Shown here piece after piece: positions 39,225 to 51,470 of a DNA stretch of 64,000 bases. The position numbers and the translations under genes are program-made. Positions within the stretch are counted from its first letter, which is position 1; each line of letters starts with the position of its first letter. This stretch comes from Hyperoplus lanceolatus (Eukaryota; Chordata; Actinopteri; Uranoscopiformes; Ammodytidae). Below the pieces are notes generated by a model that worked only from the letters and a program-made list of their open reading frames with translations, searched no databases and was not told the origin of the DNA. Where the stretch lies: the NCBI GenBank assembly GCA_026929865.2, contig CM049410.1, positions 17,166,501-17,230,500 of the forward strand. The letters are read 5' to 3'.

Positions 39225-41430
39225 CTAGTGGCAGTCGAAGGAAAGTGGTCATGATCTTTGGTGCCCACAGCTGGAGATCGGCCACAGAAACTCCAGGAGG
39301 ATTGCTTTGGTTAAGAGCTGAAGCTATTTTGACAATATTCTGTCTGGGACGCAGAATCCTTAAGCAACCACCCAGGCAGGTGGGCCATTCCAAATCATAA
39401 AATGAAATGTGTGACAGCTGTCTGAAATGTCAAGCCTCTTTCTTTCTTCCTCGACTTCACCTCCTCACACTTTATCCCCACTGTTTGGATCCTATCCCGG
39501 GCTGCAGATTTCCCACGCTAAAATAAAATAAATATTCACTTTCAAAAGGTGTTGACACTGGTTGACTGAAAATACACGAGAGCCAAGTCAAAATGAAGAC
39601 ACAGACCTTGTTTTGTAACTTAACATTTTAGAAGGGTGAAAAACTGTTTATTTTGGATGTGGATGCTGCATTGTGACGGTTGCAAAATGTTATTTGGGTA
39701 TTTAAACTGTGTTGATAAGTTCAGTTTTTTTGCTTCAAAGAGTGAACTTTAAAAAAGACAGCAGGAGAAGGAACATAAACGTGGGAGAGAGTCAAAGGTA
39801 ATAAAAAACCAGGACTGCTCATTTATGTCCAAGGCTTTTACTCCGCTGTTACTGTCTGATGTTTTCAAAACACATCCACCCCACTGTCTGAGGAAATGCA
39901 ATATCAGCTGCAGCAAGTATGAATGAAAAAAGGGCATTTGACTGTGAATATCAAAAGAAAACCTTTTTTAATTGTTGCTGAAAAGCAGAAAAATATTCAA
40001 CTGTTGAGCTTGACAAAGACTCCATCCTATACAAATGTTTTTTATTGAAGGTAAAGCCAACAGAGTTCACTTTTAAGCCCCTTCAAAGACCAGTTAACGT
40101 CTTGTAGCACCGTTTTAACACCGTTCAGGGTCAGGAGAAAATCAGGTTTTGAAAGACAGGTTCTCCTCCAGGGGGTGGAGGTGTGAATCTGTCATTAAGC
40201 AGGTTTCGGAAGCAGTGTTCACTTTAGTTAGTGAGGCAGGGCGTTAAGTACTTGTACTGTATAATGATTGAAGTGGTGCACTGTCATGAAGCACATCCAA
40301 CTTTGAAGTGGGACTGAGTGAGGTTTGTGTCCCTTCACCTCACGAAACAGTCAATATTGGCTTCTTTATAAACTCTGTTTGTGTCCCCCTTGGCCTAGAC
40401 AGTACAAAAGTTGCCATGTGCAGAGAAATAAGGAAGTCATTTGAAACATTTTGTCAATTAGCATAATCTGCAGTTTTGCAGAATTATCCGACCTTTTCTG
40501 GTATAGGCATTCCTGGGTAAGAATTTCACATTTACAAATGACAAATCTAACTGTCACTAATCATTGCAGTTTCTGCATAAAAACGTGATTCTGGACAAAC
40601 ATTTACAAGCTATATTCAATTAAAACAAATAGTGTGTGTCTATTCTGACAGCAATAATTATAGGCTATAAAGAATGTCAACCTTGTGAACTCATCATTTT
40701 ACGTATACACAGTACTACTTTGTTAAAGAAAATAAGTTTGAATGGAAACCCAATGTGATCCGGATTATGCATTTATCAACATAATGGAAAGACTGTCATA
40801 TTTGGCATGTTTCTAAATGTTATTACCGAATGCATCAGTAAAATGCTCTAACAAAATATTGTATTAGTTTCCTACAATGACCGCTGTTGGCTTATAGCAA
40901 CTATTTTTACGGTGTTTTAGGCACTCGCGGTTCTCAGTTAATGTAAGGAAGCAATTGTGGTCTTGGTTTACGATTAAATTAATAAATACAAAAATAAACT
41001 AAGTGTTCAGGGTAAAATTCCTGAGCTTAATAGACCCACTTCTCTCAAACCTGTGATGTGCAACAACGTGGCATTTCATAATTGAAGGCAGCTATACCAT
41101 TGAAACATTTCAGATCAAAAACCATCTAAAACCACTTTGACAAATGTTCTCTAAAAATAGGATGCTGCAAATTCAGGCACACACAAAACTGAGATCCTGG
41201 AGGTTGCGGTTCACAAAAAAAATGTAAACTGTAACTGATAGTATTTGGATGATATGGAGACTCTTTTGGGCTTGGCTCTCCTCCTTCTCTCTAACTGCTG
41301 GAAGCACCGCGCTCCCATTGATCCCATTCTTTAAGTGTTACCATAAATTCCCTCCCCATTAGTTTAAACTGGACGGCGTTTTGGTCCACACCCTGATTCA
41401 TCCGGACAGTCCACCACAGACAAAGTAGAG
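39221..41430. other. Unassigned DNA
   Basis: No gene or element was recognised. Confidence 0.55.
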
Positions 41431-41515
41431 TCCTCTCTCTCCTCTCTGTCCATTCTTACCCAGCCTCCTGCTCTTATTACCTCTCTCTCTCTTTCTCTCT
41501 CCTCTCTCGCCTCTT
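41431..41515. repeat. Polypyrimidine (CT-rich) tract
   Basis: Interrupted CT runs occur over about 85 bp with a mixed centre. Confidence 0.85.
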
Positions 41516-42792
41516 GTTTAAGTGTTGTGCTTCCTGGATTCCTCCGGTACAAAGTGCTTCTATGTGAGAGATTGAATTCACCTATAATTTGGTTTAGATC
41601 CTTTTTATCTGCGTCATTTGCATGTTAGAAGTGTGGCCACTGTCTCTTTGTTGTTGATATCTGAAATGTTCTTGCTGTACTTTAAAGAAAAATTAATTCT
41701 AATAAGTCTCATTCTTATGGTTGTAATGGTCAGTTTACAGCAAACAAGCTCTGACAGAAAAAAAAACCTCTCCATGAAACTGAAGCACTCTTGGTGAACG
41801 GGGCTTTTTTAATGGACTACAGATGAGTTTCAGCAGTGCACACAAGAGCTCTGGGTGACATTGCATTTGGAAATATATAATGTGGTTTGTGCTTGGGTGC
41901 CAGATATGTATGGGAGTTGCCAAGTAGAGCATAAAAAGTTATTTTCTTGTCATTGTCATCTCACATTAGACAATCCCGCTAAAATAGTCTTGAGGAACGG
42001 GTGAACAAATGCAAATTAATAGTTATAAATGTGACCGACACGGAGCATCAGCCATCATTTTATGTTACTTTCATCTCACTTTATGCTTTGTGGCGTTCCC
42101 ACATAAAAGTCTTGATAAATTGTTAAAAGTGGAGTCAGCGAATTTGGATAATTCCTGTCATCAAAATCGCTTTTTGCCAAAATCTGTGAATATCTGGTAA
42201 CGATCCGCTACCTGTCTGTACTGTGTGTGCGTTGGGAAAAAAAACGATAATGCACAAACTAGGCTCTGTATACAGGAATAAATGAACAAATGCACCAACC
42301 AAACAGCAATGCCAATGCTGTGGGATATGGTTTCATGCTCCTATCACATATCTCATGATTAGCCTGTCCTCCATCAGCTTCTCAAGTGTCATGTGATCAC
42401 GGGGCCCTGCCGGGTTCAATTCCCCAGGTGAGTGTCGTTGAAAATCTCCTTGAATCATTTTCTCCAAAAGCGTTCGTAGCGAAACGTTGGGCGCACAAAT
42501 CATTATTCTGGGCGAAGCCATATGTGAGACCTTTTACATGTAAAGAGTGTAATAAAAATGTTGGTCTTTAGCCAGCAGGCTTTTAGATGGATGTCTGCCT
42601 CATGCACCTACTGAAAGTAAGTTTCAGTAAGCAGATGTAAATGCTGGGTTATTTTTAACAGGGATTTGATGCACCTTTGGAGAACTTTTCTCATGGTTTG
42701 CTTGTTGGAAGAAAGTTGAACTGTATGCTGCATTAAGGCAAGACACTTCACATGTCAAAAATGCATGGTAACACTTTGTTTTATGTTCATTC
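41516..42792. other. Unassigned DNA
   Basis: At 42400-42420 the word gccgggttcaattcccc resembles a tRNA-type B box, but no A box or SINE body was found around it. Confidence 0.45.
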
Positions 42793-43415
42793 TTAAAGCG
42801 GACCTATGATGCTTTTTGACTTTTATGACCTATAAACGTTGTTATGATGATTTATAGTCATGCTTAACCATAATAAATTATCAAATAATGACTTACATGC
42901 ATTTCGACGTATTCCCTGCTGACCGTCTGGGGTGTCTGTACTGAGCACTAGACAATATTCTAGCCAGTCGAGAAGTCACGTGTTCAAAGCGGCTTGACGC
43001 TTTGTAACTTCGTGAAGTCGCATGTAACTTCGTGAAGTCACCACGCGGATGTTTCCATGTATGGTAATGCTGTCACTTCCCTGTTCGCGTCTGCCTCGCG
43101 CCCTTATAGGTCCATGCTCGCGCTTCCCGCCACTGAAAGTGTTCCGGAAGGAAGGTAACCAATCACAACGGAGTGGGGTTTGCAGGAGGGGGGGGGGAGG
43201 CGAGCGGAGATTGCCGAAGCACAGGCGGAGTGAGCGGAGATGCCCGAAGCACACACACTCAAGTGTTGACAGGACATGCTGGATCGCCAAAATAAGAGAA
43301 AGAGCTTCCCGAAAATCCACATAGTTTTTTGTGATGTGATTCGTGTCAGGTTGCTCTATAGCAGTGTAAAACAAGAAATTAAGACCAGAAAAGTAGTATA
43401 ATAGGTCCTCTTTAA
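42793..43415. mobile_element. TTAA-flanked MITE, 615 bp (Kolobok/piggyBac-like)
   Basis: The element 42797-43411 is flanked by TTAA on both sides (42793-42796 and 43412-43415). The left end agcggacctatgatgc and the reversed right end agaggacctattatac agree at 13 of 16 positions. A TTAA duplication is used by piggyBac and Kolobok elements, and the aggacctattat end is one I associate with non-autonomous fish elements of this type. The GC-rich, CpG-containing interior holds two small tandem duplications: gtaacttcgtgaagtc twice at 43003-43039, and gagcggagat..gccgaagcaca twice at 43202-43253. The 150-codon minus-strand frame inside is not a transposase. Confidence 0.75.
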
Positions 43416-43762
43416 GTAAGTAATGCATAAGTCATTTATGTCATTAGATAATGATCAACCAATAGTTTACAAAACGGTAATATATATTTAAACATGATTA
43501 ATAAGTGCTGTCACCTTTAAAACTTTTAGTTCATTATTGATAAGTAATTTACAAACCTTTCTGCGTCCCCCTTATCTAAAGTGTAAACCATTCATCAGGT
43601 ACATTTGCGTAGAAGGGTTGTCCTTGACTAAATATGAGCATATTAAAATCTGATTGGTCGGATCTTGCCTATAGTCGTATTAGTATACTAATCTTTGAAT
43701 CATGCTATTTGTTCCTGCTTATTGAGCCATATTCTCATTTACCACATTGGAAAAACATTTTC

Positions 43763-43800
43763 TCAAACCACACAAAGGGCAACCCCTTTGTGTGGTTTGA
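43763..43800. repeat. Perfect hairpin, 17 bp arms, 4 b loop
   Basis: The word tcaaaccacacaaaggg (43763-43779) is followed after caac by its exact reverse complement (43784-43800). Confidence 0.9.
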
Positions 43801-46800
43801 CCTACTTATAGTTTGTCTTCTTGAGTTGGTATGATACTTTATGTCTACCTTAGTCATTGACTCACACTAAGGAGATTGATTAAAAGCTCGAGTTAGTTTC
43901 AAAATGTTATGAACAGTTTAATAGGCTAATATTTATACCACAATAGGTGATGTATCGTGATTCATTTGGAGAATCCAAGCAATTCCATGTAAATCCCATA
44001 TAATGCTAATGCTAATGCTCCTGAATCATACATTTGAAATCTTACCTGTTTTAAAGGGCTTTGCACAGCTCTCAGTGCGAGTCAACATGCTTGATTGTGC
44101 ATTTTTCCCCCATGTATCTTTTTGTACGTGTGTTTGTTTGCACATGTAGATGCTTGTGTGATCCGGCAGGAAAAATTGGCTAAATTGGCTAAATTGGCTT
44201 GGAGAGATCAAAGTGGTAATTTAATCAGCCTTTCAAACACGCTGCAATTTGTGCAGGAAGTTTTGATTAAAAAGCCTGTGTGTGCATCAGTGAAAGGAGC
44301 CTCACCCACCTCCAATGGCAGCCAGTTAGCTGATTAATACCCCAGAGAACCCAGTAACCAACGGCCCGGGCCATTACTACTGCTGCACTGCTGTCTTACA
44401 GAGCTAGGAGGGAGGGGTCGGGTAGGAAAAAGGGGCGTATATAGTCCTAAGCTGTTCCACTATAAATCACCTCCGTCCGACACACGCATATACACTGTAA
44501 TTCTTTTATTTGTGTTCATATAAACAGCAACCACTTACACATAACGGCAACCAGTGTGAAACACGACTGGGCACTGTTTGTGTCACGTCTCTTAGATCCA
44601 AGTGAGAACACAAATAGCAGCACCTCGTCCAAATGATGGTAATTGCAGAAACAGATCAGAGCAGCACCTCAAGTCTTTTAATGTCCCTCCACTCATCTGT
44701 AAATCTCTCGCCACCACTTGAAGTCAAAGCCAAACATAAAACACACTAGCAGTCTGCAAATGGAACAGTTTATATTGGGTGTGAAGACAAACTATTACAT
44801 AATATGGACAGTTGACACTTTTGTTTTTTATATCATTTAACAGTCAGTTAGGCAACAAAAACGCTAATTAACCTTACGGGAATATAAGGAGCTGAACAAA
44901 TTCAGAAAACCAGCTAAACCTCTGCAGTAGAACAACATGAAAAGACTGCTGTCAAACTTCAAACCATGGAAAACCATGCAAACTTAATGGACCTATTAAA
45001 TCTATGGCTGTTTGATGTATTTTGATGAACGTACTGTACCTCTTGTGCGACTTTATTAAAAAAATGTATGCACAAACTAAAAATATGCAACAACCAAATA
45101 AAAGGTCGATGGAAAACACATTTATATAGTCTCTATACTTTATGAATCTAGATGTGTAACTGTACAGGTACTTGGTCATTTTTAGAAACACTTTCAGTAA
45201 AACTCTTTTATAGTGTCATCTTCTGATTTGTGATCACTATCGAAATACTTGTTGTGCAATACAATTTTCACAGTCTCACAAATGCTTTCAACAAAGACAT
45301 GAGTGGCCGACTCTTCAACCTTCATTGGTTTAAAATTGTTGGCATTGGACCTGCACAGTCATCCAATCCATTCATAATAGGAACAGCTTCTACTTTGAAT
45401 GAATTACTTCCTCTGGACTGAACAAAACCACAACCCACCTCTCCAAAGCAGTTTCTGAATCCAACAATAACAACATCTGCACATTTGGCTGCCTATCACA
45501 TTATTTTCACTATTTTAACATGAATGGTTTTACACAGTAATGCTTGTATTTTCACAGAGATTGAAACATTCTGAATGACCTTATGTGCTTAATACCCCAA
45601 ACAGCACATTGGCCCAATGCTTTTCTGTGTGCTACACATCCATCCATCCATTAATCCAGTCTTGTGCTCCTGCTGCTGCCTCTATGGACCTTTTTCATTA
45701 TCTGGCTGATTTACTGCTCTGAATAATCATGCTCAAGAAGCACTTGAATATAGTCCCAGGTCGAGGAAGGAGTTTGTGTCCTTATTCGCTGCGTAACTCT
45801 GTGTGTGAGGGTTTGACATATACAGTATGACGAGACGTCAGTTCGACTCTCACTGATTGGAGGTCACCAGCTCACTTCAATGTGTTCAGGGAATTACTTT
45901 AAATGTCAATGAGGATTTAATCTATCGGATTCTGCACTGAGGCTAGATAAGGTTGAACAGAGTGAAATGAATGACTGTGTTGTGTTCAGCGTAATGTGTA
46001 TTTTTTAGTGGCCACTCTGGCAGAGATGTTAAAACTACATTTATTATTCGACGTGCTATGGAAACTTGTTCAAAAGCTTTTTTTTCAAAATCATTTGTTC
46101 GCTGCTGTTCTTGCCATCATGCTAGAGGTTGAGATATAATCACTTCACTTTGCCCATCGGCCATCTCCCAAACTAAACACATTTTTTTACGAGGTTAATC
46201 AGGAAAATGTAGGATGGGGACACTCTAATCCACTGCAATATTTCTGTCAAATAAATACTTTATTTTGATGAGATAACATTCTATCAAAGTGGAGGATTTT
46301 CTTTTATAGGAGTTTATATAGACTTTATACACAATAAGATCATTCACCTGAATATTTTATTTGTAAACTTTGTTTTAAAGAGAAAGGTGAGGCTGGTGGT
46401 GGTCCAGTTGAAATTGTAAAAAGAAATGCCTGGCAGCTGGCTCTATTATCTGGAAACGCGCACACACACACACACACACAAACACAAACACACAACTCTG
46501 CTGACCCCGTTCACCAACATGTCAATTAACCAGAGCCCAGTGTGATTTCATTACATCGGCCCTTAATTGTGTTCACTGCATCTCTGCGTGTTCTGTTAGA
46601 AGACAGTGGAGCGAGTTGCTGCCGGAGAGAGAAAAATAAATAAAAAATGGAAATGTTGCGCGGGGACTGCAGGGCAGAGGGGATGTCAAAGCTTTTATTC
46701 ACTGGCTTTTAAAAAGCTCTCTATTCTACACCACTGCATTCCCCCCCTCCGCAGGGCTGAGAGCATGTCTGTGCAGAGAAAATAACCCTCCAGCCTCGGC

Positions 46801-47961
46801 GTCGCCTCGCAAACAAAACCACACACCGACGTTATGTGTCTCTGCAACAACAGGCCCAATGAGATACTGTATATTTTTCACCATTTAGTGAGGCAGGATA
46901 CAGTGTGATATTTTTCCGGTGAGGTGACATCAACAACAACGCTCTAATAAAATGGGGGAAATGGGTTGAGAAAATAAGAATAAGTGAAAAGCAAGGACTG
47001 AAGCTGAGAAGCATGGGTTCTCCAAACCCCTTCATTTAAAAACAGATTCACATAACTACCTTTTGAAAAGCTTTATTATATTCGTATTCCTCCTGACAGC
47101 TGGTGCCTATTTACAACTATTGTGTAATCAATTTGGACAGCTGCAAAATAACTGCAGTGGGAGCAGGACGTGGTGGAGACCGCACAGTCTGTATTAAGAT
47201 GAATTGGCCCCCATCGGGAATACAATTTGAGGTGATTCTGGGTCTGTCTGTGCCCACCACCTGACATAGTGTGGATTACTTTTTCATCCGATTGGAGTTG
47301 AAACACCTGCTGTGACTTTTGGGGAGTTTTGTTCACATGTCAATCCATCCAGACAGACTGAGGTCCTAGCTGTCTGCTTAATTCATATAGTTTTACAATG
47401 GCATGACCTTTCGTCTCCGTGTGTTCACATAAATGTGTACGCTGGTCTGTTACTTTAGTGGATGTGTGCACCAGTGTAACTTTAGAATGAACTGAAATTT
47501 AGCTTATTCAGGGCCTTTTACTCACGGTAGCAACTTGTCATGTCAAATATCAGATTTGTGATCCCCAGATTGTATCCCAATGACTTGGGAATCCCTTTAT
47601 TATTCTTCAAGCTAGAGGTTGACACGTTTGTTTTTCAGTGAAGTCGTGTTAAGTATTTGATGGATTAACATGCAATTGGTTGAATAAATTAATATATCCT
47701 TCTGGATAAAATCGGTAACTGGTGATAACCTGCTAGAGTTCTTTTAGTGCCATTATCACAGTAAGATTTAAATTCAAAGCAGTCCAATACTTTCGTCACA
47801 ATATACTTAAAACTAAAACATTTCAAATTAGCCAAACCTCAGTTGTGATTTCTTAAGGGGATGTTAACATTAAGCTCAAAACACCATTGTTCCTAAGTAC
47901 ATCCTCACAGAGCAGCCTGTCTGTCTGTAATGTTTGGTTGAGTTAACATTTTGGTCTCAGT
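43801..47961. other. Unassigned DNA
   Basis: Three tandem aaattggct units are at 44173-44200, and an interrupted (CA)n is at 46456-46494. No gene was recognised. Confidence 0.5.
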
Positions 47962-48443
47962 CAGTGCGGTTACATGGCACAACTAGATTGGATTATCACA
48001 TATATCGAACAAGACACTCGAACGGACCGTGTCACTTGTCTGAGTATACATGGCCTTTCAGAAATCGGATAAATGTCCGATGCATGGCTGTCTCCACTAT
48101 GCTAGGTGGCGCTGTAGCCCTTTCAACCATGCTTTCAACAAGTGCTTTTAGAGCGACGTCCAGTTCTCTTCCGTCAACAACCCATGGTGTAGCCTATCAC
48201 GCGCAGGCACACAAGCACAGAACGAGAAGTCCGATATGCGATATCCGATCCCTGTATACATGCAGAGAGAAAGCCGACAATGAACGAATTATCTAGGTGT
48301 TCTTATCCGACTTCTCTTGTCCATTATTGTGCCGATTTGTGTCCGAAGTAGATTGGATAAAGGTGTTTACATGCAGTTTAAAAGTTCTGTTGAAGTCTTA
48401 TTCGTTTAGTTACCCGATTATGAGTCTGCATGTAAACGCACTG
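47962..48443. mobile_element. MITE with CAGTGCGTTTACATG-type ends, 482 bp
   Basis: The left end cagtgcggttacatg and the reversed right end cagtgcgtttacatg differ at one of 15 positions. Inside, tacatg and tccgat words recur (tatacatggcc, tatacatgcag, gtttacatgcag, gtccgatgc, gtccgatatg). No target duplication is obvious. A CAG start fits hAT-type elements, but that is not enough to assign a superfamily. A 120-codon frame within it (47934-48296) is chance. Confidence 0.65.
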
Positions 48444-50060
48444 AATGATTTAGAACATTGTCAAAACATTCAAAACAGTTGAACTGGTCCAGGTCCCTTG
48501 AAAAGCCCCCTACCTTTGATGAACTTATCAGTGGCACCTGGAGGCCTCACTCCTGAAGGACAGAGAAAATATGTGGAACCATTAAATGAGGAGGAACAGG
48601 TGTCTGAGAAGACGGCGAGAGAATAAAATAATAAAAGAGAAATAAGCTAATCAAATGAGTCACCGTGTAGGTCGGGAAAAAAAATAAAGATAACATCGAC
48701 CGATTCTGCCAAAAACTGTTCTGTTGGTCAGTAAATATGTCTTTACACAGCCGGTCACTGTATCACAAACTGTTCCTTGATCTGCAGTAAAATAAGAATC
48801 TACCTCCATACCAGTTAAAAGGCCTGTGGTTAGCCGATAGCTTTGATTACATCTCATGCTAATCTAAGGCGGTGAATGTTTATTACCAGATTTCAAGTTT
48901 TACGATTCGGAAAACTTTTTCATTGAAATTGCATCCAGGCAGGTTCACGGTGTTGCACCTTTGAAGTGAGGAGTCGGGAGATTTTATTGCGCTTAATATG
49001 GTGTTAAACTACGGCAATAATGAAACCATTAACCAAACGGTACCATTGCTTGTATTAAAAGCCTCAAAAGGGTCAAATCAGGAAACATCTTTAACAACAC
49101 AGTTGGTTCAAGGTTTTGTATGTTTGGAATTTCACAGTTACATTTAACACGCAACCTATTAAACTTCCATGGGTGTAACACTGACACACAGCAATATACT
49201 GTAACATGTAACCTATTAAGACATATGCTCTTGCTATGCATTTCAAGTAATACAATAAACTAATTAGAACTCTATCTCTTTTAAAAGTTGGATTCTGCTA
49301 TCATGAGCTGGTGCAGCAAATCACAACTTTGAATATGGTTAGTTTATAATTAAGGGTCATCTAGTGCTAGAAAGGATTTGAACTTTGTTTTTAATTTAAC
49401 AAATCTGAAACTATTTCATTAGGATTGCACCTTCCTTGCAGCTTACTTACTTAACTTTTCCAGGGAGCTCCAAACTCTCTTGAGAATGACCTTTTCCCTG
49501 GTTAGGAAATGACCTTTGCATTTATAGGCTCAGTGAGTTGGAAGATTGCTCTCATTAATGTCAAGACTTTAAATTGGTCCAGAGATCGATATTATATGTA
49601 AGAGGGTGGCAAAGAGTACATTTTCCTCTAGTTGTATACCCTACCCTACCAGCCTGCTGTCCTAAAGACCTTTGCAAGCATGTGTCAGTGGCGTGTGAAT
49701 TTGTTTTGGAAGCAATGGAAAGAGAGACTGCAGGATGCATAGTGATGAGGTAATACATGTGACTATGTAAGATTAACAGTGGTAAAAAATTACTATGGTT
49801 AAGCAAAATAAACTTAGATTTATTTTGGGAAACTGTCGAAAATAGTTTTGTCTAATTTTCGGAAAATCATTCCCCAGCAAATGCATTAATAACAACTTAA
49901 TAAAAATAGGGTTGTTTTTGCTGCTGGTCTTGTTTGCTGTTACAGGTCATTTATGATCATCTGAGGAAGCATTTGACTGTTTTATGAAAATACTATAGTT
50001 CCTTCTATAAGGTTTAAGTATATGATACACCATTGAAACAGTGCTGTTCTCTCCAGACCT
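48444..50060. other. Unassigned DNA
   Basis: AT-rich DNA. No gene or element ends were recognised. Confidence 0.55.
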
Positions 50061-51470
50061 GGGGCCGGTTTCCCAAAGCCTTCGTAGAGCCTTCTTAACG
50101 CTACGTCATTCGTAACCCCTACGTAGAGTTCCTACTTAACATTTCGCCTGTTTCCCGAAACGTTCTTTGCTACGAATCTCTTTCGTACGTCACACGTTGG
50201 TAAGGTTGGTCTGGAGCGCCCGCAGAGCCTTCTTAGCTCTACCGTAGGGATGTTTCAGCTCTCATTTGTGTAATTTAACTAATAAATCTGACTGTATTTC
50301 ATATCAAATGGACACAGCGATGACTGTATTAAATGACAAACTGTTAAAAACGATAACTGTATATAGCGTACATAAGCTATATATTTTAGCAGAATACCAT
50401 TCACTCTGATTCACAAAGTGTTCAAACTATATGAACAAGTACATAGTCATCTAACTGACTTGACAATCAGCATTAACTGATTAGATGCGATGTCCGTCAA
50501 TATGAAAATACTTTATAAGGCCTACGTGATACACTACAACCTACAGTCAGATCGTTTTTATCAGTTTGATATTTAATAGTCATCGCTGTGTCCCTTTGAT
50601 ATGAAATACAGTCAGATGTATAAATTTAATGACAAGTGAAGTCCCTGCGATCGCTGTGGCTTCGCCAGAGATAGGCTACTACAGACCCACACATATCCTT
50701 CCGTAAGCACCATGCGTAAAACGGACACGAGTGACATCCCTGTTGCGCATGGAACTGCCACAAGTCATTCATGAAGAAAATAATTGCTGGAAACAATCTT
50801 AATCTCCTCCGCTGTTTCTATATTTTTCTATAGCCTAGGCTACCTTTTTTAAATCAGTATAGGCTATGGTAGTACGTTCGACCAAGGTTAACACTAGAAC
50901 CATCGCACTGCGGAGCTGTCAGCTGAGCCGGCTCAGCTGACAGCAGAGTGCGTCGGATTCTCCGTCTCAAAACATGTAAACGTGTGAAAAAATTAATGAA
51001 TAATCAATTAAAGCTTACCTTCAAATAAGTGTGCCATGTTACTGTTTATTGTAATTAGGATTTTAGCTCATTTGGACGCTGTTTGGGCCGTCTGTTTTTA
51101 TTGATATAGGCTATTGGCGATATTATATCTACTTTCAGTTTCCTTACTGACCCACCACGAAACGTGATTATTGTTCTTAAAGATACTTAGATTATAAAGC
51201 AAGAGGTGTTAAATAAATGTTTCGGCTTTGAAGGATTTCTAGTAATCTTTTATTCGCAAAGACTTGTCATGCAGCTTCGCATGAAATAAGCAGGAAATGG
51301 AAAATCGAACTCTGAGCAATCGATTTCAGCAGTGTACGTACGACGTAAGGAGTGTTTCTCCTAAGAGACCGTTCAGGAACCACGACTACAGAGGTAAACA
51401 ACTTTGGTAAGTCATAACGTAGGAGTCTTTGTAGCTCGCTAAGAGATGACGTTATCGGGAAACCGGCCCC
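50061..51470 (+). mobile_element. Foldback-bearing non-autonomous element, copy 1 (1,410 bp)
   Basis: It begins ggggccggtttcccaaagcc and ends gttatcgggaaaccggcccc, giving a 14 bp perfect terminal inverted repeat. The first 200 bp are rich in ctacg / cgta words and contain cctgtttcccgaaac, an internal echo of the end. An inverted pair of about 80 bp arms (50287-50366 and 50534-50616) encloses about 170 bp. A perfect 30 bp palindrome made of gctgtcagctgagcc and its complement is at 50915-50944. No frame resembles a transposase, so it would need factors from another element. The superfamily is unresolved. Confidence 0.85.
50287..50616. repeat. Internal foldback of copy 1
   Basis: tctgactgtatttcatatca from 50287 pairs with tgatatgaaatacagtcaga ending at 50616. 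The match continues inward through gacacagcgatgact and, less exactly, aaactg.taaaaacgat and actgta. The same structure recurs in the other two copies (53488-53840 and 55543-55905). Confidence 0.85.

Noticed and set aside
42380-42560. SINE based on gggttcaattcc
   Set aside because: No A box at the proper distance, no recognisable body or tail, and no flanking duplication.
42976-43428. 150-codon minus-strand frame as a gene
   Set aside because: It lies almost wholly inside the TTAA-flanked MITE, runs past its end and shows no transposase features.
44173-44200. Three tandem aaattggct units as a regulatory array
   Set aside because: A three-unit 9 bp tandem repeat is readily explained by slippage, and no known binding motif is evident.
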